Notes: a model not told the origin generated them from the letters alone. A stretch of 64,000 nucleotides of DNA from Ectopseudomonas chengduensis (GCF_900102635.1 NZ_FMZQ01000005.1:1-64000); one strand, 5' to 3'; shown: positions 9,993 through 19,644, numbered from the stretch's first letter. Translations and numbers: made by a program.

Positions 9993-10193
9993 ATGACGGT
10001 AAAAAACAGGGTAATCCACCTTCATCGACGCGATCCGCAGGAAGCGCTGACGCGGCTCAATCGAATCACCGGGTTGCATTTCGCACGCTGGCCGGAGTCG
10101 CTGCTCGAGCATGTGGCTGCCGAAAACCTGCAGCCAGACGCCGACGATTCAAGTCCGCAGGCCGCGCCCAGCCCCGGAGTTTCCTCCGGCTGA
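9993..10193 (+). CDS. Small conserved-looking hypothetical protein (66 aa)
   Basis: A 66-residue ORF starting MTVKNRVIHLHRRDPQEALT. The first 45 residues are basic and helical with a HARWPESLLEH-like segment (LHFARWPESLLEHVAAEN), and the tail is acidic and Ser/Pro-rich. I do not recognise a family. It is followed within five bases by an intrinsic terminator and preceded by a sigma54-like promoter, which supports a real short transcript. No strong Shine-Dalgarno sequence is visible, and a further upstream start in the same frame is possible. Confidence 0.5.
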   Translation: MTVKNRVIHLHRRDPQEALTRLNRITGLHFARWPESLLEHVAAENLQPDADDSSPQAAPSPGVSSG

Positions 10194-10197
10194 AAGC

Positions 10198-10223
10198 AAA
10201 ACCCCGCGTCGATGCGCGGGGTT
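10198..10223. terminator. Bidirectional intrinsic terminator
   Basis: The stem ACCCCGCG / CGCGGGGT (10201-10208, 10215-10222), with an AAA lead and a short T tail, sits between the convergent 66-codon ORF and the 130-residue hypothetical gene. Confidence 0.7.
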
Positions 10224-10241
10224 CGATGTTGCAGTTGTGGA

Positions 10242-10634
10242 TCAGGCCATGGCCTGGCGGCTTTCGCTGTTGGCCAATTCGACGGCCTGAACGAAGAACT
10301 CCTCGACTACCAGGCTCTGCGCCGGCACCGCCGAGCGCAGGCGCACCTGCATGTCCTCGATCTTCAGCCGCACCGGCATGCGAGCGACCCCGGAGAGCAG
10401 GATCTTGCCATGGGCATTGACCTTGCCGTGGTCGACATTCACCTCGCGACGCTTGTCCCCGTCGCGGTAACTCACCAGCAGCGATACCGGCAGATTGGCC
10501 AGCCCCGGCAATTGCAGCCAGGTGGCGACGTTGTATTCGGCTACGCGGCCCTCGTAGGGCGTGACCAGCAGGTGAGCGACGTCGACGATGCGCGAGGGCA
10601 CGGAGCCAATCAGCTTGTCTTGCGCTTGGGACAT
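10242..10634 (-). CDS. Hypothetical protein, 130 aa
   Basis: A 130-residue soluble-looking protein without signal peptide or TM segment, starting MSQAQDKLIGSVPSRIVDVA. Alternating hydrophobic and charged residues (PVSLLVSYRDGDKRREVNVDHGKV...) suggest a beta-rich fold. I do not recognise a domain. It sits alone on the minus strand between a terminator and the PilZ gene, 114 bp from the latter. Codon use matches its neighbours, so it is probably a real Pseudomonas gene. Confidence 0.65.
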   Translation of the reverse strand: MSQAQDKLIGSVPSRIVDVAHLLVTPYEGRVAEYNVATWLQLPGLANLPVSLLVSYRDGDKRREVNVDHGKVNAHGKILLSGVARMPVRLKIEDMQVRLRSAVPAQSLVVEEFFVQAVELANSESRQAMA

Positions 10635-10748
10635 GGTGAAATTCCAGGCTGGGTGAGACTTGAGTGCCAGGAATTATAAGCACCCACCTGCTGGCGAAAC
10701 TGTGCACTCGGCGGACAGGCCGCGTGACTGGAGTCGCAGTTTCGCATA

Positions 10749-12155
10749 TCAGGCCAGGCGCAGCGGGTGACGGGTAACCGATGAGGTCTGCAGGTTGCTT
10801 TCGGGCAGCGGCAGGATCGCTTGGTTGTGCACGCTGGCCAGCTGCAGCCAGAGGTGCTCGCCGGAGCTGAACTGGCCGTTGGGCAGCCACAGGCCGTGGT
10901 GCCAACCGTTGCCGGGGGCCGGGGTGCTCTGCAGCACACCAGGGTGAGTTTGCGCATTGGGGGCGCGGCGCAGCCAGACCGGACGTGGCAGACCTTTGAG
11001 ATAGCGCAGCCCGAGGTGCAAGCCTTCGCTATTGAGATGACGCCAGCGCACCAATGCCAGAGTCGGTGTGCCATTGGTAAGCAGCAGAACCAGTTGCCCA
11101 ACCTGCAGTTGTCCGCCCTCGTTGGCGTTGCACAGCAGGCGCGCGCCACCTGGGCTGGCATCGAGAATCTGCGCCTCGGTGCGTTGCGGCAGCTTGTCCA
11201 GCAATTGCGCATGGATGGCCGGCAGGCCCACCACCAGACTGCACTGTCCGTCCAGTTCGGCGCGTTCATGGCGACGTTGCTGGCGGCCCAGCCAGTGCTG
11301 GCGTACCCGTTCGAGCAACTGGCGCTCCTGCATGCTTTGCAGCGGCGCGGGTTCGTGCAGGGCGATCAGCAGCGCGCCCAGTTCGAAGCGGCGCAGGTTG
11401 GCGGCTTTGCCTTCGATACGTTGTTCGAAACTCAGGCAGGCCTGTGATTCGCTGAGGTCGACTACCGGGCCTTCGGCGTCGTCTTCCTCGTCCCAGGCTT
11501 GCAACCTGGCCAGCGCCGCCAGAGGTGCCAGCGCGCTGAACAGGGTCAGGCATTCGCCTTCATCGAGATGGAAGGGATTGCTCAGGGCCAAGAGCAGCAT
11601 CTGCTGGTAAAGGCCGCGCAGGGTACTGGCCGGTTTCGGCTCGAAGGCCGCCGCCACTGGTTCGTCCAGACACTGCTGGTGCTCGCCGATCCAGTACAGC
11701 AGGTGGCTGTCGCGCCAGAGCGCTGCAGGTGGCTCCTGGTACAGCTGGTAGTGGCGCAGCAACTGCTGGGCAAGGAAATGCTGGGCCATGTACAGGCACC
11801 AGGCCAGGTGTGGCATCGACGGCTGGCGACCCTGCAGGATTTGCAGCAGCAGGCGTTTGAAGCCGATCGCCAACTCGCCGCAGAAACGCACGAACAGCGT
11901 GCTTGGCGGATGCTGGCGATTGGCAAGGCTGGCGTAATGGCGGTACTCGTCACTGAAGTTTTGCAGCGCACGCTGCCTTTCCAGTAAGGTCAGAGCGCTG
12001 CGATTGAGCGAAAACAACAGGCCCAGCACTTGTTGCAGGCCATTTTCCGGCTCCAGATGGCGAGCTGCCGCGAGTCGTTGAGCGATTTCCGCTGGCGATA
12101 CGCTGTTGTCCTCGCGGATGTCCGGTACTTCCAGGCGCAGGGCATCCAGCGTCAT
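10749..12155 (-). CDS. PilZ domain protein, 468 aa
   Basis: A long N-terminal region (about 1-295) is helical and has no recognised domain. The C-terminal part has the two PilZ signatures for cyclic-di-GMP: RRHERAEL (about residues 298-305), matching RxxxR, and LDASPGGARL, matching D/NxSxxG. RWRHLNSEGLHLGLRYLKG follows as in PilZ barrels. It probably senses c-di-GMP in the cytoplasm; the output of the N-terminal part is unknown. It stands divergently to the thioredoxin-like gene with only 30 bp between starts. Confidence 0.75.
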   Translation of the reverse strand: MTLDALRLEVPDIREDNSVSPAEIAQRLAAARHLEPENGLQQVLGLLFSLNRSALTLLERQRALQNFSDEYRHYASLANRQHPPSTLFVRFCGELAIGFKRLLLQILQGRQPSMPHLAWCLYMAQHFLAQQLLRHYQLYQEPPAALWRDSHLLYWIGEHQQCLDEPVAAAFEPKPASTLRGLYQQMLLLALSNPFHLDEGECLTLFSALAPLAALARLQAWDEEDDAEGPVVDLSESQACLSFEQRIEGKAANLRRFELGALLIALHEPAPLQSMQERQLLERVRQHWLGRQQRRHERAELDGQCSLVVGLPAIHAQLLDKLPQRTEAQILDASPGGARLLCNANEGGQLQVGQLVLLLTNGTPTLALVRWRHLNSEGLHLGLRYLKGLPRPVWLRRAPNAQTHPGVLQSTPAPGNGWHHGLWLPNGQFSSGEHLWLQLASVHNQAILPLPESNLQTSSVTRHPLRLA

Positions 12156-12185
12156 ATCAACCCCGGGTGGACGAGGATCGAGTAC

Positions 12186-12662
12186 ATGGGCTTAGGGCTC
12201 CGGAGTTTCGGCAAGGCTGTTATGGGTATCTGCGCCGGTCTGCTGCTGACGGCTTGTGCCGAAGATTACGGCCTTGATCAGCATGGACGAAAGGTAACGG
12301 CTGAGAGCCTGGATGGCCAGTGGCTAGTCATTAATTATTGGGCTGAGTGGTGTGCGCCGTGCCGCACGGAAATCCCCGAGCTCAACGCTCTGGAAGAACA
12401 GCTGAAAACCCAGTCGGCGCGGGTGATCGGCGTCAATTTCGATGCCCTGCAGGGCGATGACCTCAAGCGTGCCGCGGACAGTTTCGACATTCGCTTCACC
12501 GTGCTGGCGCAGGACCCGGCGGCGCGCTTCGAGCTGCCGCGCAATGACGTGCTGCCGGTGACCTACATTGTCGACGCCGATGGCAGGCTGCGTGAGCGCC
12601 TGGTAGGCGAGCAGACGGCCGCCGGCCTGCTCGAACAATTGCAGCAACTTCGTCAGAACTAG
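12186..12662 (+). CDS. Thioredoxin-like (TlpA-type) lipoprotein
   Basis: A 158-residue periplasmic thiol-disulfide protein. The N terminus ends in a lipobox LLTAC (Cys near residue 22), so it is probably membrane-anchored. The redox motif is WAEWCAPCRTEIPEL, with CAPC in the active site. The cis-Pro segment is VLPVTYIVDADG. The TlpA/ResA class usually keeps periplasmic thiols reduced, for example for cytochrome c maturation, but no ccm genes are adjacent. The start was chosen at the Met before the signal segment with an upstream GAGG. Confidence 0.85.
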   Translation: MGLGLRSFGKAVMGICAGLLLTACAEDYGLDQHGRKVTAESLDGQWLVINYWAEWCAPCRTEIPELNALEEQLKTQSARVIGVNFDALQGDDLKRAADSFDIRFTVLAQDPAARFELPRNDVLPVTYIVDADGRLRERLVGEQTAAGLLEQLQQLRQN

Positions 12663-12710
12663 AATCGCGCAGGGTGCGCCCTGTCACCCCGTGCGGGGAA
12701 GTCATGGCGC

Positions 12711-13307
12711 TTACCAACCCGGCACCCCGCTCATGTCCGGCAACTGGTGGGCGATGCCCTTGTGGCAGTCGATGCAGGTGGCTTCGCCGCTGGCCAGCGC
12801 GCTGGAATGCATCTGCCTGGCGCGCGGGCTCTGCTTGGTGAAGTCCATGTAGTCGAAGTTATGACAGTTGCGGCACTCCAGCGAGTCGTTGGCCTTGAGC
12901 CGCGCCCATTCATGCTCGGCCAGCTCGCGGCGGTGGGCGAGGAACTTGTCGCGGGTGTTGATGGTGCCGAAGATCTTGCCCCAGACCTCCTTTGATGCCT
13001 GCATCTTGCGCGCGATCTTGTCCGTCCACTGGTGTGGCACGTGACAGTCCGGGCAGGTGGCGCGCACTCCGGAGCGGTTGCTGTAGTGAATGGTGTCCTG
13101 CAGCTCCACATATACGTTGTCGCGCATCTCGTGGCAGGAGATGCAGAACTGCTCGGTGTTGGTGGCCTCCAGTGCGGTGTTGAAGCCGCCCCAGAAAATG
13201 ATCCCGGCGATGAAACCGCCCAGGGTGAGAAAGCCCAGGCTGTAATGCACGCTCGGGCGACGCAGGATGCCCCAGTACTCCTTGAGCAGGGCCATTAACG
13301 ACTTCAT
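12711..13307 (-). CDS. napC: Tetraheme cytochrome c NapC
   Basis: A 198-residue NapC/NirT-family quinol dehydrogenase that passes electrons from the quinol pool to NapAB. One N-terminal TM anchor (about residues 18-40) is followed by four CXXCH heme sites: CISCH, CPDCH, CRNCH and CIDCH. Last gene of napEDABC, 11 bp after napB. The C terminus [11 protein letters not shown] is typical. Confidence 0.96.
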   Translation of the reverse strand: MKSLMALLKEYWGILRRPSVHYSLGFLTLGGFIAGIIFWGGFNTALEATNTEQFCISCHEMRDNVYVELQDTIHYSNRSGVRATCPDCHVPHQWTDKIARKMQASKEVWGKIFGTINTRDKFLAHRRELAEHEWARLKANDSLECRNCHNFDYMDFTKQSPRARQMHSSALASGEATCIDCHKGIAHQLPDMSGVPGW

Positions 13308-13318
13308 GGGAGGCCTCC

Positions 13319-13804
13319 TCAGGGTTTCGCCGTGCCGGCTGCTTCGTCTTCGAGCAGGTGGTCGATATTGCGGAAGCTATTGTCGACCAGGGGTTTGACT
13401 TCCTGCTGAGTCACATGGCACTGGGTGCAGAAGTAGCGTCGCGGCGACACGGCTGCCAGCGGCTGGCCGTCACGATCCATGTAGTGGGTGATGCTGATCA
13501 TCGGCGCCTGGCTGCGGGCGCTACCTGCGCGGCTGTGGCAGGTTAGGCACTTGTTGCCGTTGGCGTCCACCTGGTAGCCGCGAATGCTGTGCGGGATGGT
13601 CGGTGGCTGTTCCGGGTAGTTGCGCTCGCGGCGCAGGTCCTTGTTCTCCTCGTTGCCCAGCACCGGTGCCGGTAGTGTCTGACTGAGGGTGCCGCCGGGG
13701 CGGCGGCCGTCCGGCGCGGGGGCGTCGAGTGGGTAATTGAGCTCACCGGCGATGGCCAGGCCGAAGGCGGCGAGCAGTAGCAGAGGTAGGAAACGCAGGC
13801 TCAT
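13319..13804 (-). CDS. napB: Diheme cytochrome c NapB
   Basis: A 161-residue periplasmic electron-transfer subunit of nitrate reductase. It has a signal peptide (residues 1-20), the [17 protein letters not shown]-terminal region, and two heme sites, CLTCH and CTQCH. The start is the Met opening the signal peptide; an upstream in-frame alternative would overlap napA. The napA stop is 12 bp upstream. Confidence 0.95.
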   Translation of the reverse strand: MSLRFLPLLLLAAFGLAIAGELNYPLDAPAPDGRRPGGTLSQTLPAPVLGNEENKDLRRERNYPEQPPTIPHSIRGYQVDANGNKCLTCHSRAGSARSQAPMISITHYMDRDGQPLAAVSPRRYFCTQCHVTQQEVKPLVDNSFRNIDHLLEDEAAGTAKP

Positions 13805-13815
13805 GACGGCTCTCC

Positions 13816-16320
13816 TCAGGCCAGGCTGACCAGTTCGATCTTCACCGCACACTTCTTGTAATCGGCCTGCTTGGAGATCGGGTCGGTGGCGTCCAGGGTG
13901 ACCTTGTTGATCAGTTTGTTGGCGTCGAAGAAGGGCACGAATACCAGGCCGCGCGGTGGCTTGTTGCGCCCGCGGGTTTCGATGCGCGCGCGGATCTCGC
14001 CGCGCCGGCTGATCACCTTGACCTCGCTGCCGCGCCGCGCCTTGAGCGCCCTGGCGTCGTCCGGGTGCATGTACACCAGCGCGTCAGGCACCGCGCCGTG
14101 CAGCTCCTCGACACGCTGGGTCATGCTGCCGGTGTGCCAGTGCTCCAGCACGCGGCCGGTGCTGAGCCAGAACGGGAAGTCGTCATCCGGCGCCTCGGCT
14201 GGCGGCTCGTAGGGCAGGGCGAAGATCAGCGCGCGCTTGTCCGGGTAACCGTAGAACTGCACGCCGCTGCCTTTTTCCACGTAGGGGTCGTGGCCCTCGC
14301 GATAGCGCCAGCGCGTCTCCTTGCCATCGACCACCGGCCAGCGCAGGCCGCGCTCGGCGTGATAGCTGTCGAACGGCGCCAGGTCATGGGCATGACCGCG
14401 GCCGAACTGGGCGTATTCCTCGAACAGACCCTTCTGCAGGTAGAAGCCGAAGGCTTCGGCTTCGTCGTTGGCGTAGCCGGCCTCGATCTGTTCGCTGGGG
14501 AACTGGTCGACCTGGCCATTGGCGAACAGCACCTGATACAGCGTCTTGCTCTTGTATTCCGGGGCCTTGGCCAGCAGCTCTGCGGGCCATACCTCGTCGG
14601 TGGTGAAGCGCTTGGAAAATTCCACCAGTTGCCAGAGGTCGGACTTGGCCTCGCCCGGCGCCTTCACCAGTTGATGCCAGAACTGCGTGCGGCGCTCGGC
14701 ATTGCCGTAGGCGCCTTCCTTCTCCACCCACATGGCGCTGGGCAGAATCAGGTCGGCGGCCTGGGCCGAGACGGTGGGGTAGACATCGGAGACGATGACG
14801 AAGGCCTGCGGGTTGCGCCAGCCCGGCAGGACCTCCTGCATGATGTTGGGGCCGGCCTGCATGTTATTGCTGACCTGCGTCCAGTAGACCTTGAGCACGC
14901 CGTCCTTGAGCTTGCGGCTCTGCTCCACGGCATGGAAGCCGGGCTTTTCCTGGATGGTGCCGGCCGGCAGCTTCCAGATCTTCTCGGCGGTTTCGCGGTG
15001 CTTGGGGTTGGCCACCAGCATGTCGGCCGGCAGGCGATGGGAGAAGGTACCCACTTCTCGCGCGGTGCCGCAGGCCGACGGTTGGCCGGTGAGGGAGAAG
15101 GGGCTGTTGCCCGGTTCGCTGATCTTGCCGGTTAGCAGGTGCAGGTTGTAGATCAGGTTATTGGCCCAGACGCCGCGGGTGTGTTGGTTGAACCCCATGG
15201 TCCAGAACGACATGACCCTGCGCTTGGGGTCGGCGTACAGTTCGGCCAGGGCCTTGAGGCGCTCGGCCGCCACGCCGCTCTCCTTCGCGGTGCGCTCCAG
15301 TGTGTAGGGTTTGACGAAAGCGGCGAACTGCTCGAAGGACATGTCCTCCCAGGTGTTGGCCTTGGCCGCGTTCTTGGCCTGCATCTCCAGCGGGTTGTCG
15401 GCGCGCAGGCCGTAGCCGATGTCGTCGGCGCCGCGGGCGAACTTGGTGTGTTTGCCGACGAAGTCCTTGTTCACCGCGCCGCTTTCGATGATGTGATTGG
15501 CGATGTAGTTGAGGATCAGCAGATCGGTCTGCGGTTTGAACACCAGCGGGATGTCGGCCAGATCGAAGCTGCGGTGCTCGAAGGTGGAAAGCACGGCGAC
15601 CCTGGTGTTCGGCTGGCTGAGGCGACGATCAGTGACCCGGCTCCAGAGGATCGGGTGCATCTCGGCCATGTTCGAGCCCCACAGCACGAAGGCGTCGGCA
15701 GCCTCGATATCGTCGTAGCAGCCCATCGGCTCGTCCATGCCGAAGGTGCGCATGAAGCCCATCACCGCCGAGGCCATGCAATGACGCGCGTTGGGGTCGA
15801 TGTTGTTGCTGCGAAAGCCGGCTTTCATCAGCTTGTTGGCGGCGTAGCCTTCCCACACCGTCCACTGGCCGGAGCCGAACATGCCGACGGCCTCCGGGCC
15901 ATGCTCGGCCATGGCCTGCTTGATCTTCTGCGCCATGATGTCGAAGGCCAGGTCCCAGCTCACCGGCTGGAATTCGCCCTGCTTGTCGTACACACCGTTC
16001 TTCATGCGCAGCAGCGGCTGATTCAGGCGGTCGACGCCATACATGATCTTCGACAGGAAGTAGCCCTTGACGCAGTTCAGGCCGCGGTTGACCTCGGCCT
16101 TGACGTCGCCATGGGTGGCCACCACGCGGTTGTCGCGGGTGGCCACCATCACGCTGCAGCCGGTACCGCAGAAGCGGCAGGGCGCCTTGTTCCAGTCCAG
16201 GCGGGTCATGTCCGCCTCGGTGATCAGGTTGCTGGCGGTGCTGACGATGGGCAGGCCGGCCGCCGCTGCGGCGATGGCAGCGGCGTTAGCTTTGGCGAAT
16301 TCACGGCGGGTTAGCTTCAT
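13816..16320 (-). CDS. napA: Periplasmic nitrate reductase catalytic subunit NapA
   Basis: An 834-residue Mo-bis-MGD enzyme that reduces nitrate to nitrite in the periplasm. The twin-arginine signal is TRREFAK (residues 4-10). The [4Fe-4S] cluster is bound by [12 protein letters not shown] and a distal Cys in GLNCVKGYF. The Mo ligand is probably Cys in [10 protein letters not shown]. Length and motifs are complete. It overlaps napD by four bases (ATGA) and is followed by napB. Confidence 0.98.
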   Translation of the reverse strand: MKLTRREFAKANAAAIAAAAAGLPIVSTASNLITEADMTRLDWNKAPCRFCGTGCSVMVATRDNRVVATHGDVKAEVNRGLNCVKGYFLSKIMYGVDRLNQPLLRMKNGVYDKQGEFQPVSWDLAFDIMAQKIKQAMAEHGPEAVGMFGSGQWTVWEGYAANKLMKAGFRSNNIDPNARHCMASAVMGFMRTFGMDEPMGCYDDIEAADAFVLWGSNMAEMHPILWSRVTDRRLSQPNTRVAVLSTFEHRSFDLADIPLVFKPQTDLLILNYIANHIIESGAVNKDFVGKHTKFARGADDIGYGLRADNPLEMQAKNAAKANTWEDMSFEQFAAFVKPYTLERTAKESGVAAERLKALAELYADPKRRVMSFWTMGFNQHTRGVWANNLIYNLHLLTGKISEPGNSPFSLTGQPSACGTAREVGTFSHRLPADMLVANPKHRETAEKIWKLPAGTIQEKPGFHAVEQSRKLKDGVLKVYWTQVSNNMQAGPNIMQEVLPGWRNPQAFVIVSDVYPTVSAQAADLILPSAMWVEKEGAYGNAERRTQFWHQLVKAPGEAKSDLWQLVEFSKRFTTDEVWPAELLAKAPEYKSKTLYQVLFANGQVDQFPSEQIEAGYANDEAEAFGFYLQKGLFEEYAQFGRGHAHDLAPFDSYHAERGLRWPVVDGKETRWRYREGHDPYVEKGSGVQFYGYPDKRALIFALPYEPPAEAPDDDFPFWLSTGRVLEHWHTGSMTQRVEELHGAVPDALVYMHPDDARALKARRGSEVKVISRRGEIRARIETRGRNKPPRGLVFVPFFDANKLINKVTLDATDPISKQADYKKCAVKIELVSLA

Positions 16321-16577
16321 TCTGAGTCTCCTTCTGCTTCGAGGAGTTCGTGGTAGACCAGGGCGGCATTGAGCACGCCCGGCAACGCGTTGATCTGTTC
16401 GATACGCGCGAGGATGTGCCGCTCGTGTTCGGTCTCCAGCACCACCACCAGCTTGCCCTGAGGGCTCTCCTGGTGCAGTTCGAGACCGTCGAGCTGGCGC
16501 AGGTTGGCCTTCACCGCGCCAAGCAGTTCGGGGCGTACATGTACCAGCAGGCTGGCGATATGCAGGGGGGCGGCCAT
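16317..16577 (-). CDS. napD: NapD, NapA-specific maturation chaperone
   Basis: An 86-residue cytoplasmic protein with a ferredoxin-like fold that binds the Tat signal of NapA and delays export until the cofactor is loaded. The N terminus [19 protein letters not shown] and the [16 protein letters not shown] segment fit the family. It is translationally coupled to napA (ATGA overlap) and follows napE by 29 bp. A longer in-frame start exists but overlaps napE. Confidence 0.93.
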   Translation of the reverse strand: MAAPLHIASLLVHVRPELLGAVKANLRQLDGLELHQESPQGKLVVVLETEHERHILARIEQINALPGVLNAALVYHELLEAEGDSE

Positions 16578-16606
16578 GTTCCGTGGCTCCGTCTGGTGAG
16601 TAACGA

Positions 16607-16774
16607 TCAGGTGGGTGGGCCAGGCGGCCCCAGCAGCATCTGCATGAACCAGATGATGAATCCGTAGCCGCCGACCAGGGCGACGGAGAGGAGGGGGAAG
16701 AGGCAGACGACGAGAAAGACGAACAGGCGGGTTTCCTTGCCTTTCGTGGCTTTGCCCTCGGGCGTGGTATCCAT
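16607..16774 (-). CDS. napE: NapE, small membrane protein of the nap operon
   Basis: A 55-residue protein, [20 protein letters not shown] onward, with one or two TM segments between residues 17 and 48 and a Pro/Gly tail. Position, size and composition match NapE, whose role is unknown. A GGAG precedes the ATG by eight bases. It is the first gene of napEDABC. No napF or napGH is present. Confidence 0.88.
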   Translation of the reverse strand: MDTTPEGKATKGKETRLFVFLVVCLFPLLSVALVGGYGFIIWFMQMLLGPPGPPT

Positions 16775-16838
16775 TCGCTCGGCTCCATTGTGTTCCGTAT
16801 CTGAGGCTAGACCTTAGCTTTAGTAAGGGCAAAGTCCG

Positions 16839-16852
16839 TTGAGCTGAATCAA
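16839..16852 (-). promoter_or_regulatory. ANR/FNR-type box upstream of napE
   Basis: On the minus strand the site reads TTGATTCAGCTCAA, nine of ten bases of TTGAT-N4-ATCAA. Its centre is 71 bp before the napE ATG. With a TAAGGT -10-like hexamer at 16816-16811 the centre falls near -41.5, the spacing of class II FNR activation. Oxygen-limited induction by ANR or DNR is inferred. Confidence 0.65.
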
Positions 16853-17009
16853 GGCTTGGTCGATTGTCCAAGGCGGTGCAGGCGCGCTCGGATTATCGAT
16901 AGCGTGCTAATATTTGCTCTTGATTTCATTCGCGGGGATGCGCGCCGGATCTGCTTTCGGGTCGTGATCCATTGCTTGCCTGCCCCATGTTTCGTGAGTC
17001 GTTCTGCCC

Positions 17010-18182
17010 ATGTCCGCTTCCCATCTCAGTCGTGGTAGCGCCGGTTATCGGCGCGCCACCCTGGCGCTGTTCTGCGCCGGTTTCGCCACCTTCGCCATGC
17101 TCTACTGCGTGCAGCCGCTGCTACCTTTGCTGGCGGCGCACTTTCGCGTTTCTGCGGCCAGCAGCAGCCTGGCGCTGTCGCTGACCACTCTTAGTCTGGC
17201 GCTGTGCCTGCTGGTATCCGGTGCGCTGGCCGAGAGCTGGGGGCGCAAGCCGGTCATGGCTGCGGCGCTGGGTTTGGCAGCGATGCTGGGGATTGCCTGC
17301 GCACTGGTCGAAGAGTGGGGCAGTTTGCTGGTTCTGCGCGCGCTGCTGGGGCTGGCGCTGAGTGGTTTGCCCGCGTTGGCGATGGCCTACGTTGGGGAAG
17401 AGTTTGACCCCGAAGCGCTACCGGCGGCGATGGGGCTGTATATCGGCGGTACGGCGCTGGGCGGTTTGCTCGGGCGCCTGCTCGCCGGCCTGCTCAGTGA
17501 CCTGGGCGGTTGGCCCTGGGCCCTTGGCGGCATTGCCGGGCTCGGCCTGTTGGCGTTGGGGCTGTTTCTCTGGCTGCTGCCGCCGTCGCGGCATTTCACC
17601 GCCCAGCCGTTGTCCTTGCGCGGCCTGTTGCGCAACTTCGCCCTGCACCTGAGCAACCCGCGCTTGCGCGTGCTGTTCGCTCTGGCCTTCCTGCTCATGG
17701 GCGGTTTCGTTGCGCTGTTCAACTATGTCGGCTTTCGTCTGGCCGGAGAACCTTTCAATCTGTCGGCGACGGTGATCGGCCTGCTGTTCACCGTCTACCT
17801 GCTGGGCATCTTCAGTGCCGGTTGGGCAGGGCGCCTGGTACCACGCTTCGGCGCACGCCAGGTGCTGCACGGCGGGATCGGCTTGATGTTGTTGGGTGTG
17901 GCCTTGTGTGCGACGCCCTGGTTAAGCGCTGCGGTGATCGGGCTGGCGCTGTTCACTCTGGGTTTCTTCGCGGCTCATGCGGTTGCCAGCGGGCAGGTCG
18001 GTATCCATGCGCAGGAGGCCAAGGCGCAGGCCTCGGCGTTGTACCTGTGTGCCTATTACCTCGGTTCCAGCCTGGTGGGCTACGTTGGTGGTTATGTCTG
18101 GGAGCACGCCGGCTGGCTGGCGTTACTCGGCGTTCTGGCCTCGTTGTTTATCCTCGCCAGCGCTCTGGTACGGCGTATCTAG
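17010..18182 (+). CDS. MFS transporter
   Basis: A 390-residue major facilitator with about 12 hydrophobic segments. ESWGRKPVMAAALG after the second helix is the MFS motif A loop. It resembles the YnfM/arabinose-efflux group of drug and metabolite exporters; the substrate is not predictable. It is divergent from the nap operon across a 235 bp spacer and appears monocistronic. Confidence 0.85.
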   Translation: MSASHLSRGSAGYRRATLALFCAGFATFAMLYCVQPLLPLLAAHFRVSAASSSLALSLTTLSLALCLLVSGALAESWGRKPVMAAALGLAAMLGIACALVEEWGSLLVLRALLGLALSGLPALAMAYVGEEFDPEALPAAMGLYIGGTALGGLLGRLLAGLLSDLGGWPWALGGIAGLGLLALGLFLWLLPPSRHFTAQPLSLRGLLRNFALHLSNPRLRVLFALAFLLMGGFVALFNYVGFRLAGEPFNLSATVIGLLFTVYLLGIFSAGWAGRLVPRFGARQVLHGGIGLMLLGVALCATPWLSAAVIGLALFTLGFFAAHAVASGQVGIHAQEAKAQASALYLCAYYLGSSLVGYVGGYVWEHAGWLALLGVLASLFILASALVRRI

Positions 18183-18196
18183 GCTGTTTGCCGCTC

Positions 18197-18234
18197 GTTC
18201 AGTGCAGGTTCAAGGAGGGTTCAGGAGGGATTCA
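18197..18234 (+). promoter_or_regulatory. Array of four PhoP half-sites upstream of oprH
   Basis: GTTCA occurs at 18197, 18208 and 18219, and ATTCA at 18230, an exact 11 bp period. PhoP binds such direct repeats. A -10-like TAGTCT lies at 18236-18241, 12 bp after the second-third pair (18208-18223). It implies low-Mg2+ autoregulation of oprH-phoPQ. Confidence 0.75.
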
Positions 18235-18294
18235 GTAGTCTTCCCGCAGACTTGTTGCCGAGTTGATCAAAACTGCAACGAGAGGAACGATTCA

Positions 18295-18900
18295 ATGAAA
18301 ATCACCCTGAACCGTATCGCATTCGCTACCTGCCTGGCCCTGGGCGCAACCGTGGCCCAGGCCAACGACAATTTCGTCGGCCTGACCTGGGGTCAGACTG
18401 ACAACAACATCCAGAAATCCAACGCGCTGAATGCCAACCTCGGCAACCCCAAGTTGGACAAAGTGATCGATGGCGAGGGTACCTGGGGTATCCGTGCCGG
18501 CCAGAAGACCGCCGATGGTCGCTATTACGCGACTTACGAGAATGTTTCCGACAGTCACAATGGCTACAAACTGCGTCAGCAGAATCTGCTCGGCAGCTAC
18601 GACATGTTCGTCCCGCTGGGTAGCAACAACACCAAGCTATTCGGTGGTGTAACCGCCGGTCTGGTCAAGCTCGAGCAGGAGAGCCGTGGCTTCTCCCGTG
18701 ACAGCGACATTGGATTTGCTGCAGGTTTGCAGGCCGGTATCCTGCAGGAATTGAACAGCAATACATCGATCGAAGCCGGCTATCGTTACCTGCGTACCAA
18801 CGCCAGCACAGAAATGGCACCGCGTGGTGAGGGCAAGGCCGGGTCGCTGGATCTGCATAGCAGTTCGCAGCTCTACCTCGGCGCCAACTTCGCCTTCTAA
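18295..18900 (+). CDS. oprH: Outer membrane protein OprH
   Basis: A 201-residue outer-membrane beta-barrel with signal peptide (residues 1-22, cleaved after VAQA). Segments such as NFVGLTWGQTDNNIQKSN, GTWGIRAGQ and KLRQQNLLGSYD match OprH. The C terminus ends in Phe (LGANFAF), as expected for barrel assembly. OprH binds LPS and replaces Mg2+ bridges when Mg2+ is low, aiding polymyxin resistance. It is first in oprH-phoP-phoQ with phoP 66 bp downstream. Confidence 0.95.
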   Translation: MKITLNRIAFATCLALGATVAQANDNFVGLTWGQTDNNIQKSNALNANLGNPKLDKVIDGEGTWGIRAGQKTADGRYYATYENVSDSHNGYKLRQQNLLGSYDMFVPLGSNNTKLFGGVTAGLVKLEQESRGFSRDSDIGFAAGLQAGILQELNSNTSIEAGYRYLRTNASTEMAPRGEGKAGSLDLHSSSQLYLGANFAF

Positions 18901-18966
18901 TGGCGGCTTAGCGTTAGCAGGCCGGGCTTCTGCCCGGCCTTCGTACAACTAAAAAGGGGAAGTCTC

Positions 18967-19644
18967 ATGAAATTGCTGGTGGTGGAGGATGAGGCGTTGC
19001 TGCGTCACCATCTGTTCACTCGCCTCAGTGAAAACGGGCATGTGGTGGATGCCGTGCGCACCGCCGAAGAAGCACTGTACCGAGCTGAGTCCTTCAATCA
19101 TGACCTGGCCCTGGTCGACCTCGGTCTGCCCGGTATGAGCGGTATCGACCTGATCCGTGAGCTGCGCAGCCAGGACAAGAACTTTCCAATTCTGATCCTC
19201 ACCGCGCGCGGCAACTGGCAGGACAAGGTCGAAGGCCTGTCCTGCGGCGCCGACGACTATGTGGTCAAGCCGTTCCAGTTCGAAGAGCTGGAAGCACGCT
19301 TGAACGCGCTGCTGCGACGCTCCTCCGGGTTCACCAAGTCGACCATCGAGGCAGGTTCGCTGGTGCTGGACCTCAACCGCAAGCAGGCCACAGTGGATGA
19401 ACAGTCGCTGCAACTGACTGCCTACGAGTACCGCATCCTCGAGTACCTCATGCTGCATCACCAGCAGGTGGTGGCCAAGGAACGCCTGATGGAGCAGCTC
19501 TATCCGGGCGATGACGAGCGTGACCCCAACGTCATAGAGGTGCTGGTTGGCCGCTTGCGGCGCAAGCTGGAGGCGGTGCTGGGCGGCAAACCGATAGAAA
19601 CCGTGCGCGGCCAGGGCTACATGTTCAACGAGCGCTGCAAGTGA
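18967..19644 (+). CDS. phoP: Response regulator PhoP
   Basis: A 225-residue OmpR-type regulator. The receiver domain (1-115) has the phosphoacceptor Asp51 (LALVDLGLPG) and the conserved Lys in DDYVVKPF. The winged-helix domain (about 125-222) ends with RGQGYMFNERCK. It responds to Mg2+ limitation through PhoQ and binds the repeats upstream of oprH. Its stop overlaps the phoQ start by four bases. Confidence 0.96.
   Translation: MKLLVVEDEALLRHHLFTRLSENGHVVDAVRTAEEALYRAESFNHDLALVDLGLPGMSGIDLIRELRSQDKNFPILILTARGNWQDKVEGLSCGADDYVVKPFQFEELEARLNALLRRSSGFTKSTIEAGSLVLDLNRKQATVDEQSLQLTAYEYRILEYLMLHHQQVVAKERLMEQLYPGDDERDPNVIEVLVGRLRRKLEAVLGGKPIETVRGQGYMFNERCK

Noticed and set aside
14065..16314. Long antisense frames over napA
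   Set aside because: napA has complete motifs on the other strand; the antisense products are Val/Gly/His-rich without domains.
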